A stretch of DNA of 64,000 nt, from NCBI RefSeq assembly GCF_051027545.1, contig NZ_CP194902.1:62001-126000 (forward strand). Direction: 5' to 3'. The position numbers and the translations under genes were made by a program. The notes below the pieces were generated by a model. The model made no database searches. It worked only from the letters and a program-made list of their open reading frames with translations, and was not told the DNA's origin. This DNA comes from Methylocaldum sp002005105. GTDB lineage: Bacteria > Pseudomonadota > Gammaproteobacteria > Methylococcales > Methylococcaceae. This document shows positions 44,132-53,114 of the stretch, piece after piece; the stretch's first letter is position 1, and each line of letters opens with the position of its first letter.

Positions 44132-44623
44132 CTATAGACCCGCCAGCCAAAGCCGCAACCGGAGCCCCAATTCGCTGGTGTAGCCGATGGTGGAAAAACG
44201 AATATGACCGTCAGGACCCAAAATAAACACGGCCGGCACACCCCGAATTCCGTAGTCTCTGCCGATAGCGCCATCCTGGTCGAGAACTACCGGAAACTCG
44301 AATCCTTCCCGTTTGACGTACTCACGGACCTCGGTTTCGTCCCCCGACAACAGCGCCACGCTGACCAGCGGCGTATCTCGTGCCAATGATCGAATGGAGC
44401 TCTGCATCGCCTTGCAGATCTGACACCAACTCGCCCAAAAGTAGATTACGGCCGGCCGTCCTTCCGGCTTGGGTACATCCAACGCCGTGCCGTCCAAAGC
44501 AGTTGCCCGTATCGGGGGCGGCATCCCGGACACCAAGCTGCGAGTGGCGATCAACTGTACACCGATGTACAGCACAACCGCGGTACTGCCGAATACCAAT
44601 ATTTGCTTCAGCTTGTTTGCCAT
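44132..44623 (-). CDS. Membrane-anchored thioredoxin-like protein (TlpA/ScsD type)
   Basis: 163 residues. An N-terminal signal anchor (ILVFGSTAVVLYIGVQLIA, residues 8-26) puts the rest in the periplasm. The thioredoxin fold carries the redox motif WASWCQICKAMQ and the cis-proline region IRGVPAVFILGPDG. It probably reduces or oxidises periplasmic disulfides. It lies 4 bp after the YgjP-like protease gene and 12 bp before the quinone reductase gene, in one leftward run beginning with greB. No DsbD-type electron donor is nearby. Confidence 0.9.
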   Translation of the reverse strand: MANKLKQILVFGSTAVVLYIGVQLIATRSLVSGMPPPIRATALDGTALDVPKPEGRPAVIYFWASWCQICKAMQSSIRSLARDTPLVSVALLSGDETEVREYVKREGFEFPVVLDQDGAIGRDYGIRGVPAVFILGPDGHIRFSTIGYTSELGLRLRLWLAGL

Positions 44624-44627
44624 GGCG

Positions 44628-45341
44628 CTACTCGAACCGTCTCAAAAGAGCAGCGCCGTTCTGGCGCAGCCACTGGCGTTCGCCGGAATAGGCGGGCAGA
44701 TGCCGGGCGACTAAGGCCCAGAAATCGGCCGAGTGATTCCGATGGCGGATGTGACATAGTTCATGCACAACCACGTATTCCAATACCGACGGCGGCGCAA
44801 AAGCCAGAAGCCAGTTCAGGTTGATGTCGTTCCTAGGGCCGCAACTCCCCCATCGGCTACTCATCCGCTTGACCCTGATTTGACGCGGATACAATCCGAA
44901 GCGAACAGCATGTCTTTGTATGATGAATCCGGCCTGATCTCGTATCCACAACTTCGTCCAGTTAAAAAGTGCATTCCTGGCGAGATGCGGCTGGTTCTCC
45001 GTACCCGCAGGTACGGAGACCAGGAAATGGCCATCATACTGGATATGCGTCCGCCGCCCGGTATGCTCGCGGATCACGAGCGGCACTTCACGACCTTGAA
45101 ACGGAACGGTCGAACCGTTCTCCAAACGCTGCGCCGGCCCGGATTGAGCAGTCGTCGAACGCATCTCCGAAAGCTTGCGTTCGGCCCAGTCGCGATGCTT
45201 GTGCAAGAACGCCAGGGCTCGAGCTTCGCTGATCGTGGGCGGCACGACGAGCTCGATTCCTTCGGGTTTCGCGACCAAACGAAGATGCTTGGCCCGTCGG
45301 CTATGGCGAATGCTGTAAGGCAAAGGAAAGCCTGACGACAC
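44628..45341 (-). CDS. YgjP-like zinc metallopeptidase
   Basis: 237 residues. The zinc motif HELCH lies in VVVHELCHIRHRNHSADFW, followed by the third ligand region, as in the YgjP/DUF45 family. An upstream VKRMSSRWGSCGPRNDINLNW segment is also diagnostic. These proteins are SprT/WSS1-like and sometimes found with restriction systems; no such system is present here. It is presumably cytoplasmic. It starts 3 bp after greB and ends 4 bp before the thioredoxin-like gene. Confidence 0.88.
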   Translation of the reverse strand: MSSGFPLPYSIRHSRRAKHLRLVAKPEGIELVVPPTISEARALAFLHKHRDWAERKLSEMRSTTAQSGPAQRLENGSTVPFQGREVPLVIREHTGRRTHIQYDGHFLVSVPAGTENQPHLARNALFNWTKLWIRDQAGFIIQRHAVRFGLYPRQIRVKRMSSRWGSCGPRNDINLNWLLAFAPPSVLEYVVVHELCHIRHRNHSADFWALVARHLPAYSGERQWLRQNGAALLRRFE

Positions 45342-45344
45342 GGC

Positions 45345-45842
45345 CTAGCCTTTTCGAATCGCGACGACTTCCAATTCCTTATCCCCCACCGGTCTCTTCC
45401 ACGTCACTACATCCCCCACTTGAGCCTCCAGTAAAGCCCGTGCCAAAGGCGACATCCAGCTGATCTTCTCATGAGTCGCATCCGCCTCGTCCTCGCCAAC
45501 GATGGTAAAACGCAGCGTCTGGCCGTCGGAATCGAGAACCTCGACCGTTGAACCGAAGCGTACCTTGTCGTCGGACTGGGCTTCCGGCTGCACCACCACG
45601 GCGCTTTGAACACGCTCCTCGTAATAGTGCAAATCGCGCTCCACCTGCTTAAGCTGTTGCCGGGCGCCCAGATCGTCGTTCCCAATCAGGGCCTCTTTTT
45701 GCGCACTAAGCTCGCGAACCCGCCGTTGCAGCTGCGCCAATCCCTGCGGAGTAACATAATTGGTATACGAGCTCCGAGGCCGTTCGGGAAGATCGTCACC
45801 AAGCTGTTCGCCATCCGGTTCTTTGACAAAAGCGCGACTCAT
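45345..45842 (-). CDS. greB: Transcript cleavage factor GreB
   Basis: 165 residues. The N-terminal coiled coil (GLAQLQRRVRELSAQKEALIGNDDLGARQQLKQVERDLHYYEERV) carries the acidic tip, and the C-terminal FKBP-like domain ends ISWMSPLARALLEAQVGDVVTWKRP. It rescues backtracked RNA polymerase by stimulating transcript cleavage. The sequence RSSYTNYVTPQG at the start is GreB-type rather than GreA-type. ATG 45842 is chosen because GAGGTGG lies just upstream, rather than a GTG at 45851. It heads the leftward operon. Confidence 0.9.
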   Translation of the reverse strand: MSRAFVKEPDGEQLGDDLPERPRSSYTNYVTPQGLAQLQRRVRELSAQKEALIGNDDLGARQQLKQVERDLHYYEERVQSAVVVQPEAQSDDKVRFGSTVEVLDSDGQTLRFTIVGEDEADATHEKISWMSPLARALLEAQVGDVVTWKRPVGDKELEVVAIRKG

Positions 45843-46065
45843 GATAACCACCTCAAAATCTTACCGAGAGAGGCATGGAAAAATCCCGTGCCCGGAAGTG
45901 CCGAGGCATTCGGCGTCATTGCCGAAGCCAATGCCAAGGCCAGTTGCAATTTATGTTTACACGTTCCTAAAACGTTTGCTGTCATATTTGTCGGTCAAAA
46001 TGATACAAACTGCTATAGTTCATCATTAAACGACTGCCTCATTCACCGATCGCGACGAGTCCTAG

Positions 46066-47877
46066 GTGCAGAAGCAAGAAGTCCACGTCAAAAGCCTGCT
46101 GGATCGTATTCTCGCGCTGGAACAGCTAACCGTTTTGTTTCAGCCGATAGTCGTATTGGATAAACAAGCGATTTTTGGATATGAGGGCTTAATTCGAGGA
46201 CCGTCCGAATCTTTGCTACATAGGCCCAACGTTCTGTTCGCCGCGGCGGCCAAGTATGGGCGCCTGGTGGAACTGGACTTTCTGTGCCGCAAGCTCATCA
46301 TCCGCCAATTCGCCAAACTCGCTCTGTCGGGACATCTCTTCGTCAACATCAATCCCATTACCTTGACCGACGACGAATTCATTCACGGACGAACACTCAT
46401 GTACCTACAGAATCACAAATTGGATCCGGATCGCGTCGTTGTCGAAATCACCGAAACGCAACCCATTCAAGACTGGACAGTTTTTCAGCATGCCCTCCAG
46501 CACTATCGCGGAATGGGTTTCAAAGTCGCCTTGGACGACCTCGGAGCCGGCCATTCCAGTCTTAAGCTCTGGTCAGAGCTGAATCCGGATTTCGTCAAGA
46601 TCGATCGGCATTTCATCGAGGGCGTCGACGAAGACCAAACCAAGCGCCAATTCATCAAGTCCATCATAGAAATCGCCAAGTCTCTGGGTTGCCAGACTAT
46701 AACCGAGGGTATCGAACATAAACACGAATATGCTGCCTTGCGCAACCTGGGCATCGACATGGCCCAGGGATTCTATTTTGCTCCACCGAAAAAGACTCCC
46801 GATATCGCGCTTAACCCGCAACTGTTCAGTGACCGACAAAAACGCAACGTTTATTCGGAAAAGCTGACTATCGCACACCTGTTGAAAGAAGTTCCGACCA
46901 TATCGCCACAATCAACCATGGAAGAAGTCGGCGATCTCTTCCGAATCAGTGAAACGCTCCAATCGGTGGCCATTGTAGACACTGGCGAACCCTTGGGACT
47001 GATTTTGCGCAACGACCTGATGAATCTCTTGGCGAGCCGATACGGACGCGACTTGCATGGTCGAAAACCCATACAGGAATTCGCCTTCAGGCCAACGCTC
47101 AAGTTCGACCTCCACACATCCCTCGAGGACGTCAGTCGCTGCCTGACCAGCGCGGTCAATCACCAAACGGACGAATTCATTATTACGGAAAACGGACGTT
47201 TGATCGGCAAAGGCACTCTTCTGGATCTCCTGAGCACGATCACCGATTTGCAGATCACTAAAGCCCGCTACGCGAACCCGCTGACACTATTGCCCGGTAG
47301 TGTTTTGATTCAACAGAAACTGGATGAGTTCCTGCGTAATCGAGAGGATTTCGTCGTCGCATATTGCGATATCGATTACTTCAAAGCTTACAATGACGTT
47401 TATGGCTATTTACGCGGCGACGATCTCATCCAGCTTGTGGGCCGACTCATGACAGAAACGGCCGATACCGATTTGGACTTTGTAGGGCATATCGGCGGCG
47501 ACGATTTTATCGTCCTGTTCCGGAGCGCCGACTGGAAAGAACGCTGTCGACACCTGTTACAAACCTTCGAGACGCTCGTACCGGAACATTACACCGCCAA
47601 AGACCGACAAATCGGCGGCATCGAAGCGTGCGACAGGTATGGAGAGAAACGATATTTTCCTTTCGTATCTCTTTCGATCGGCATTTTGCCGGTGGCCGCG
47701 AGTCAGAATGGCTTGACCAAGGAAGTTATCGCCGAACTGGCATCGATAGCCAAAAAGAAGGCTAAGGAATCTTGCGGCAACGCGATGTACATCGAAAATC
47801 TCGAGAGCGAAGAACGAATCAATCTGACTTCGACCCTGGAAGAAATCGCCATTCAAACCAAGTTGTTCATGCACTGA
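46066..47877 (+). CDS. EAL-CBS-GGDEF cyclic-di-GMP signalling protein
   Basis: 603 residues. The EAL domain comes first (residues about 8-255): catalytic residues look intact, with Glu40 in YEGLIRG, Asn in FVNINP, VVVEITE, the Asp pair in ALDDLGAGHSS, VKIDR and AQGFYFAPP. Two CBS modules follow (about 270-400). The C-terminal GGDEF domain has the motif GGDDF at 477-481, with Asp in place of the usual Glu, and no RxxD inhibitory site is seen. It may be a phosphodiesterase whose cyclase domain is weak or regulatory. The start is GTG 46066; no ATG is available. The 3' end overlaps convergent lpxB by 25 bp. Confidence 0.88.
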   Translation: MQKQEVHVKSLLDRILALEQLTVLFQPIVVLDKQAIFGYEGLIRGPSESLLHRPNVLFAAAAKYGRLVELDFLCRKLIIRQFAKLALSGHLFVNINPITLTDDEFIHGRTLMYLQNHKLDPDRVVVEITETQPIQDWTVFQHALQHYRGMGFKVALDDLGAGHSSLKLWSELNPDFVKIDRHFIEGVDEDQTKRQFIKSIIEIAKSLGCQTITEGIEHKHEYAALRNLGIDMAQGFYFAPPKKTPDIALNPQLFSDRQKRNVYSEKLTIAHLLKEVPTISPQSTMEEVGDLFRISETLQSVAIVDTGEPLGLILRNDLMNLLASRYGRDLHGRKPIQEFAFRPTLKFDLHTSLEDVSRCLTSAVNHQTDEFIITENGRLIGKGTLLDLLSTITDLQITKARYANPLTLLPGSVLIQQKLDEFLRNREDFVVAYCDIDYFKAYNDVYGYLRGDDLIQLVGRLMTETADTDLDFVGHIGGDDFIVLFRSADWKERCRHLLQTFETLVPEHYTAKDRQIGGIEACDRYGEKRYFPFVSLSIGILPVAASQNGLTKEVIAELASIAKKKAKESCGNAMYIENLESEERINLTSTLEEIAIQTKLFMH

Positions 47878-49058
47878 CTGACTGATTGATCGGATGCCGC
47901 TTTCGGCTTCGATTCCAAGTTCAGCATTTCCGCTGCCAGCTGCGCGAGTTTGAGCGCGCCATTCTTGTCTCCCAAGTCGTCCCTGATTTGCCTGAGCGCC
48001 TGCCGCATCGCTTCTGCATAATCGTGATCCCGAAGAATTCGGGTGATCTCGCCGGCGATATTGTCCGGCGCCGCATCGTGCTGAATAAACTCGCGGACCA
48101 CATGACGACCCGCCAAAATGTTCGGCAATCCGATATAAGGGATGCGGACCAGCAGGCGCCCCAACCAATAACTGAGCGGAGTCAGCCGATAGACGATTGC
48201 CATCGGTATACCCAGCAATGCCACTTCAAGCGTCGCGGTGCCGGAAACGGTGATCACGGCATCGCAGCATTGCAGGGCATCGTAATCCTGCCCTTCGATC
48301 ACGCGGACGGGTAGATCGCTAAGCGCAAGATGGCTGTGCAGCAACTCGTCCGATATCGAAGGGGCGCGAAAAAGAACGAATTGCGCTCCCGGAAACTCGT
48401 GCGCCAACCGTCCCGCGGCGTCGAGAATGACAGGCATAAGCCGGTTAATCTCGTTGACCCGGCTACCCGGCAACAGTCCGATAACCGGGCGTTTGCCCGC
48501 AAATCCGAATTTAGCCATAGCTTCGGATCGCTCCATGGAGGGCTTTACCTTTCCCGCCAAAGGATGGCCCACGTAGGTCACCGGTATTTTATAGGCCTCG
48601 TAGAACGGCACTTCGAACGGGAATATCACCGCCATGTGGTCCACGATCCGGCCGTAGCTCTTCACCCGCCCAGGGCGCCAAGCCCAAACCTGCGGACTCA
48701 CATAGAACAGGACTTTGACGCCGCATTCCTTTGCCTTCCGCGCCAAACGAAAGTTGAACTCCTTGTAGTCGACACAGATCAGCAAATCCGGTTTCTCTTC
48801 GCAAGCTATCTGCTGCATCGAACGGAGCGCTCGCCGAATTTCACCGTAATGCTTGGCCACTTCGGCGAGCCCGATGACGGCGAGATGGGTGGAGTCGCAA
48901 CGGAGTTCAATCCCCGCCTCGCGCATTCTGACGCCGCCCATGCCGATGCCGCGGAGGTTCGGGATGAGTTTTTTGAGCTCCCGAAATAGATGGGCGGCGT
49001 GGAGATCGCCGGACGCTTCTCCGGCGCTCAACATGACGAGAGGCGAGCGCTCAGTCAT
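47853..49058 (-). CDS. lpxB: Lipid-A-disaccharide synthase LpxB
   Basis: 401 residues, a peripheral-membrane glycosyltransferase joining UDP-diacyl-sugar and lipid X. MLSAGEASGDLHAAHL near the N-terminus, VDYKEFNFRLARKAK, YYVSPQVWAWRPGR-type residues (FYVSPQVWAW) and GLLPGSRVNEINRLMP are LpxB signatures, with VSGTATLEVAL in the C-terminal half. The gene starts 8 bp inside gnnB, indicating coupling. If gnnA/gnnB are active, LpxB here must accept the diamino-sugar form of its substrates. Its end overlaps the EAL-CBS-GGDEF gene on the other strand. Confidence 0.96.
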   Translation of the reverse strand: MTERSPLVMLSAGEASGDLHAAHLFRELKKLIPNLRGIGMGGVRMREAGIELRCDSTHLAVIGLAEVAKHYGEIRRALRSMQQIACEEKPDLLICVDYKEFNFRLARKAKECGVKVLFYVSPQVWAWRPGRVKSYGRIVDHMAVIFPFEVPFYEAYKIPVTYVGHPLAGKVKPSMERSEAMAKFGFAGKRPVIGLLPGSRVNEINRLMPVILDAAGRLAHEFPGAQFVLFRAPSISDELLHSHLALSDLPVRVIEGQDYDALQCCDAVITVSGTATLEVALLGIPMAIVYRLTPLSYWLGRLLVRIPYIGLPNILAGRHVVREFIQHDAAPDNIAGEITRILRDHDYAEAMRQALRQIRDDLGDKNGALKLAQLAAEMLNLESKPKAASDQSVSQCMNNLV

Positions 49059-50148
49059 TCAAAGCCGCACGGATGACCGACACGATGCGGCGGACATCGG
49101 CTTCCTGAAGTTCGGGGTAAATGGGCAAGGACAGGCAACGCGCCGCGACCGCTTCCGTGACCGGCAGAGTTAGCCCGGCACACTCTTCGGCAAATACCTT
49201 CTGCCGATGCAACGGCACCGGATAATAAACCGCGCAGGCGATGCCGGACTTCTGGAGTGCCTGCATGACGGCGTCGCGCCGGTTGGTCAGCAGTGTGTAC
49301 TGATGGTAAACGTGTACGCCTATGCCGTCCTCATAAGGCGTGGTTACCGGCAGATCCGCCATCAGGTCCGAATACAGATGGGCGACACGGCGGCGATTGT
49401 GGTTGAAATCGTCGATACGTCGCAGCTTGATGCGCAGGATTGCCGCCTGCAATTCGTCGAGCCGGCTGTTGTAACCGATCACGTCGTGGTAGTACCGCAC
49501 CTCGGACCCGTGGTTACGCAACACCTTGACCTTGTCGGCGATATCATCCTCATTCGTGGTGACCAAACCGCCATCGCCATAGCAGCCGAGATTCTTGCTC
49601 GGAAAAAAGCTGAATCCGGCGCTCACGCCGAAGCTGCCGGTCTGCTGCCCGCCGATGGATGCACCGAACGACTGGGCGCAGTCTTCCACCATCCTGAGCC
49701 CGTGCTTTTCGCAGATCGCGGAAATCCGCTGCATGTCCGCCGGCTGGCCAAACAAGTGTACCGGCATGACGGCCGCAGTCTTTTCGGTGATCGCCGCCTC
49801 GATGGCATCAGGATCGATATTGAAGGTCTTGGGATCGATGTCCACGAAAACAGGCTTGGCGCCAACGTAGCGAATGGCTTCCGCCGTCGCGATAAAGGTA
49901 AACGGTGTCGTAATGACCTCGTCCCCTTCGCCGATACCGGCTGCCAAAAGGGCCAAATGCAGGGCGTCGGTTCCCGAAGCGACACCGATCGCGTGCTTGA
50001 CCCCCAGATAAGCCGCCGTTTCCTCTTCAAAGGCCTTGACGTTCGGCCCCAGAACAAAGGCGCAGCTATCCAAGACCTGCCTCAAGCTTTGATCGATTTC
50101 GTCCTTGATTTGCAGATATTGGGCTTTTAGGTCGACCATGGGGATCAT
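49051..50148 (-). CDS. gnnB: PLP-dependent sugar aminotransferase, GnnB-type
   Basis: 365 residues of the DegT/DnrJ/EryC1/StrS family. The PLP lysine lies in SFFPSKNLGCYGDGG, and the VDLKAQY start, HLFGQPADM and EDCAQSFGA motifs are typical. In Acidithiobacillus ferrooxidans and Leptospira, GnnA oxidises and GnnB transaminates UDP-GlcNAc at C-3 to give UDP-GlcNAc3N for lipid A. The location here between lpxA and lpxB is the same, so GnnB is preferred over the WlbC/WbpE-type enzymes of O-antigen synthesis. ATG 50148 is chosen because AGGAGA lies 10 bp upstream; the frame extends to 50178. It overlaps lpxB by 8 bp. Confidence 0.82.
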   Translation of the reverse strand: MIPMVDLKAQYLQIKDEIDQSLRQVLDSCAFVLGPNVKAFEEETAAYLGVKHAIGVASGTDALHLALLAAGIGEGDEVITTPFTFIATAEAIRYVGAKPVFVDIDPKTFNIDPDAIEAAITEKTAAVMPVHLFGQPADMQRISAICEKHGLRMVEDCAQSFGASIGGQQTGSFGVSAGFSFFPSKNLGCYGDGGLVTTNEDDIADKVKVLRNHGSEVRYYHDVIGYNSRLDELQAAILRIKLRRIDDFNHNRRRVAHLYSDLMADLPVTTPYEDGIGVHVYHQYTLLTNRRDAVMQALQKSGIACAVYYPVPLHRQKVFAEECAGLTLPVTEAVAARCLSLPIYPELQEADVRRIVSVIRAALND

Positions 50149-50254
50149 GAGATCTATCTCTCCTGTAGGCGTTGTCATGACAAGCGTTGCGTAGCGACAT
50201 TAAGCCCCCGCGACCGCAGCGCCAGGGGCAGGAAAACCATTCAGGCGTGAATGG

Positions 50255-51190
50255 TCAGGCGTTGAGTAGCCGGGTGATTTCGGTAGCCGTTGCCAGAGCG
50301 CGCCGTCCGGCATGCCCGGACACTAAAGGCTCGCGTCCGTTCCGGATGCAAGCGACGAAATGCTTGATCTCCTCCATCAGAGCATCTCCGTTGTCGAACA
50401 CGGACTCTTCACTGACGATTTCCGGTATGCCGGGAAACATCTCGCCCTCACCTTTACGATGGCGCGTCAAAGCGCGATTTTGGAAATCAACGGAAATATA
50501 AGCATTGGGCATGAACATACGCATCTTGCGTTCGACTTTCTGGCTGACGCGGCTGGCCGTAACGTTGGCCACGCTGCCATTCTTGAACGCAATGCGCGCG
50601 TTGGCGATATCGACGTCACCGGTCAATACCGGCACGCCTTTGGCGTCGATGCGGTCGACTTCACAATCGACCAAATCCAGGATGATATCGATATCGTGGA
50701 TCATAAGATCAAGCACTACGCTGACGTCGTTGGCGCGTGGTTTGAACGGCGCCAAACGGTGCGATTCGATAAAAATCGGCTTGTCCTCGGTCAGATCGAG
50801 AGCCAATAGAGCGGCGTTGAAGCGTTCCAGATGCCCCACCATGAGCACGCGGCACTTTTCTTCGGCGATGCGGATAAGCTCATCGGCCTCCTCTACCGTC
50901 ACCGTGATCGGCTTTTCCACCAGCACATGCGCTCCCACCGCCAAGAAATCCTTGGCCACTTGGTGATGCAAGCTGGTCGGTACCACGATGCTCACGGCAT
51001 CGACTCGGCCGAGCAGTTCCCGATAGTCAGTCAGCGCCTGGCTACCGGTCTTATCCGCTACGGCTTGGGCTGTCCGCAGATCCGTATCGACTACGGCGAC
51101 CAATTCGCAATCAGGAAGTGCAGCATATTTTTCCGCGTGGAACTTCCCCAAGTAACCGACTCCGATCACGGCACATTTCAGTGAACTCAT
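50255..51190 (-). CDS. gnnA: Gfo/Idh/MocA-family sugar-nucleotide oxidoreductase, GnnA-type
   Basis: 311 residues. The NAD-binding Rossmann motif VIGVGYLGKFHAEKYA opens the protein, followed by VVDTDLRTAQAVADK and the catalytic VEKPITVT. It should oxidise the 3-OH of UDP-GlcNAc to a ketone, providing the substrate for the GnnB transaminase. Downstream of lpxA by 51 bp and upstream of gnnB by 106 bp, it fits the lpxA-gnnA-gnnB-lpxB order known from Acidithiobacillus. An alternative role in glucuronate-type sugar synthesis (WlbA/WbpB) is less likely in this context. Confidence 0.82.
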   Translation of the reverse strand: MSSLKCAVIGVGYLGKFHAEKYAALPDCELVAVVDTDLRTAQAVADKTGSQALTDYRELLGRVDAVSIVVPTSLHHQVAKDFLAVGAHVLVEKPITVTVEEADELIRIAEEKCRVLMVGHLERFNAALLALDLTEDKPIFIESHRLAPFKPRANDVSVVLDLMIHDIDIILDLVDCEVDRIDAKGVPVLTGDVDIANARIAFKNGSVANVTASRVSQKVERKMRMFMPNAYISVDFQNRALTRHRKGEGEMFPGIPEIVSEESVFDNGDALMEEIKHFVACIRNGREPLVSGHAGRRALATATEITRLLNA

Positions 51191-51241
51191 GGCGCTTTTT
51201 AAACTGAGAAAGAAAGTGGATGCGGCGACGTATCGACCGAT

Positions 51242-52030
51242 TCAATCTTCACCACGGACATGTATATCGATAAACCCCAAAGTCCCGTGGCGCTTCGATT
51301 CTTCCGCCAGCCAACCTCGAAGATAGGCCAGTTCCGGCGTATCCGGCAAGTCGTCCAGGCTTTTTTTGTTCCGCAAACGCCGGTAGGCGGTCGATACGGC
51401 TTTCAGACGGTCTCCGTCGATCCCCGCGCGCCGCATACCTACCAGGTTCAGCCGATAATGCTTACCCGGTCTTCCACCTACCATCGTAAAGGGAATAACG
51501 TCTTTATTGATACCCGCAAGTCCCTGCAAGATCGCGAAGCTACCGATGCGGCAGAACTGGTGAACCATGACCCCGCCCCCGAAAAAAACCCGATCCCCTA
51601 CCTGAACATGGCCGCCGAGTGTGGCACCGCTGGCGAAAATATTGTTGTCGCCCAACCGGCAGTCGTGTGCCACGTGACTATTGTTCATCAGATAGTTATT
51701 CGCGCCGATCCGCGTAGCGTCGCCCTTTCGGGTGGCTCTACTCACGGTCACGCCTTCGCGAAAAACATTGGCGTCGCCAATCTCCACATAGGTTTCCGTT
51801 AGAGGATCGAACCCCAGATCCTGGGGCAATCCGCCGATGACCGCCTGTGGACAGACGTGGTTGTTCCTTCCCATGCGAACGTACGAATGAATGACGGCAT
51901 GGGCCTCGATGCGACAACCTTCCCCGATTTCGGTGCGGCTCTCAATCACGGCGTAAGGACCCACCGAAACGCCTATCCCTAGTTTGGCATCCGGAGCGAT
52001 GCAGGCGGTAGGATGTATATTCGCAATCAT
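51242..52030 (-). CDS. lpxA: Acyl-ACP:UDP-sugar O/N-acyltransferase LpxA
   Basis: 262 residues of left-handed beta-helix hexapeptide repeats (e.g. IGVSVGPYAVIES, IGANNYLMNNSHVAHDC). His122 in SHVAHDC is the catalytic base, equal to E. coli His125. It transfers the first 3-hydroxyacyl chain onto the UDP sugar. With gnnA and gnnB just downstream, the natural acceptor is probably UDP-GlcNAc3N, giving an amide at position 3. A characteristic C-terminal helical domain follows the helix. It lies 27 bp after xerD on the same strand. Confidence 0.95.
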   Translation of the reverse strand: MIANIHPTACIAPDAKLGIGVSVGPYAVIESRTEIGEGCRIEAHAVIHSYVRMGRNNHVCPQAVIGGLPQDLGFDPLTETYVEIGDANVFREGVTVSRATRKGDATRIGANNYLMNNSHVAHDCRLGDNNIFASGATLGGHVQVGDRVFFGGGVMVHQFCRIGSFAILQGLAGINKDVIPFTMVGGRPGKHYRLNLVGMRRAGIDGDRLKAVSTAYRRLRNKKSLDDLPDTPELAYLRGWLAEESKRHGTLGFIDIHVRGED

Positions 52031-52057
52031 AAATCCTCGGCTAAGCTCAGAACGGTT

Positions 52058-52987
52058 TCAACCGCGCGGGTGACAGCGGGCGTGAAGGTCTTTTAAGCGC
52101 TCCTGGGCGACGTGGGTATAAATTTGTGTGCTCGACAAATCACTGTGCCCTAATAAGAGTTGAACCACCCGAAGATCAGCGCCATGATTCAGCAAATGTG
52201 TAGCGAAAGCGTGTCTCAAAGTATGGGGCGAAAGCGGCTTATGAATGCCGGCCAGCAAAGCATAGCGCTTAATGAGGTGCCAAAAGGCCTGGCGCGTCAT
52301 TGCGGCTCCGCGATCCGTGACGAACACATCGTCGCTGCGTCTCCCCCTCAGGATCATCGGCCGTGCCGACTTCAGGTAACGGTTCACCCAATCTTCCGCC
52401 TCTTCGCCGATGGGTACCAAGCGATCCTTGCGTCCCTTACCCACTACGCGAACGACACCTTGGCGGAGATTCAATTGCCCGAGCGTAAGCCCGACCAATT
52501 CGCTTACACGAAGTCCGGTGGCATAAAGGACTTCCAGCATAACCCGATCCCGGCAGCCTAAAGGCTCATCGGTGTTCGGAGCCTCCAGCAAGGCTTCCAC
52601 ATCCTTCTCCGTGAGCGTTTTCGGTAGCGGGCGCCCGATGCGAGGCGCCTCTATGGACACGGTCGGATCTCTATCTACGCAGCCTTCGCGAGTGGCGAAT
52701 AAGTAAAACTTCCGCAGGCTCGAAAGGAGTCGGGCGCTGGTCCGCTCACTCGCCTTCTGACGATATTTCAGCGCCAAGTAGCCTTCTATCTCGCCCGCCT
52801 CTACCTGGCAAAGCGATTTTTTGTGCGTATTGCTCAACCAAACGGCAAACAGGCTGACGTCACTTCCGTACGCTTTTTGAGTGTTCTCGCTTAATCCTTC
52901 TTCGACCCAGAGGGCGTTCATGAAACGCCGGATCAGATCACCATCCGAATCGGCAATGCGAGGTTCAATCGAGCCAACAGCCTTCAT
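52058..52987 (-). CDS. xerD: Tyrosine recombinase XerD
   Basis: 309 residues. The N-terminal SAM-like domain begins FMNALWVEEGLSENTQKAYGSDV, as in XerD, and the catalytic domain has ATGLRVSELVGL (first Arg), HTLRHAFATHLLNHG (His-x-x-Arg), GHSDLSSTQIYTHV with nucleophile Tyr290. With XerC it resolves chromosome dimers at dif. No dif-like site was recognised nearby. It is an ordinary housekeeping recombinase rather than an integrase: length and N-terminus are those of the XerD branch. Confidence 0.93.
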   Translation of the reverse strand: MKAVGSIEPRIADSDGDLIRRFMNALWVEEGLSENTQKAYGSDVSLFAVWLSNTHKKSLCQVEAGEIEGYLALKYRQKASERTSARLLSSLRKFYLFATREGCVDRDPTVSIEAPRIGRPLPKTLTEKDVEALLEAPNTDEPLGCRDRVMLEVLYATGLRVSELVGLTLGQLNLRQGVVRVVGKGRKDRLVPIGEEAEDWVNRYLKSARPMILRGRRSDDVFVTDRGAAMTRQAFWHLIKRYALLAGIHKPLSPHTLRHAFATHLLNHGADLRVVQLLLGHSDLSSTQIYTHVAQERLKDLHARCHPRG

Positions 52988-53050
52988 GCCTTATGAACGA
53001 TGGCGTTTTCACAAAACGCGCCTGATTTATCTCGGTCCCCATACGACAAA

Positions 53051-53070
53051 CGGGCAGCGCTCGCTGCCCG
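53051..53070 (-). terminator. Likely terminator of the rpsP-rplS operon
   Basis: CGGGCAGCG/CGCTGCCCG forms a strong stem 45 bp after the rplS stop codon. On the minus strand only TTTGT follows, so termination may be partial and allow some read-through into xerD. Confidence 0.5.
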
Positions 53071-53114
53071 TCTTCGATTCCCGCATCAATCGCCGCGGCG
53101 ATTTCTCGTTCCGA

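Noticed and set aside
52058..52987. Phage or integron integrase
   Set aside because: Length, N-terminal domain and context with lpxA and the rpsP operon are those of the housekeeping recombinase XerD; no phage genes or attachment sites are near.
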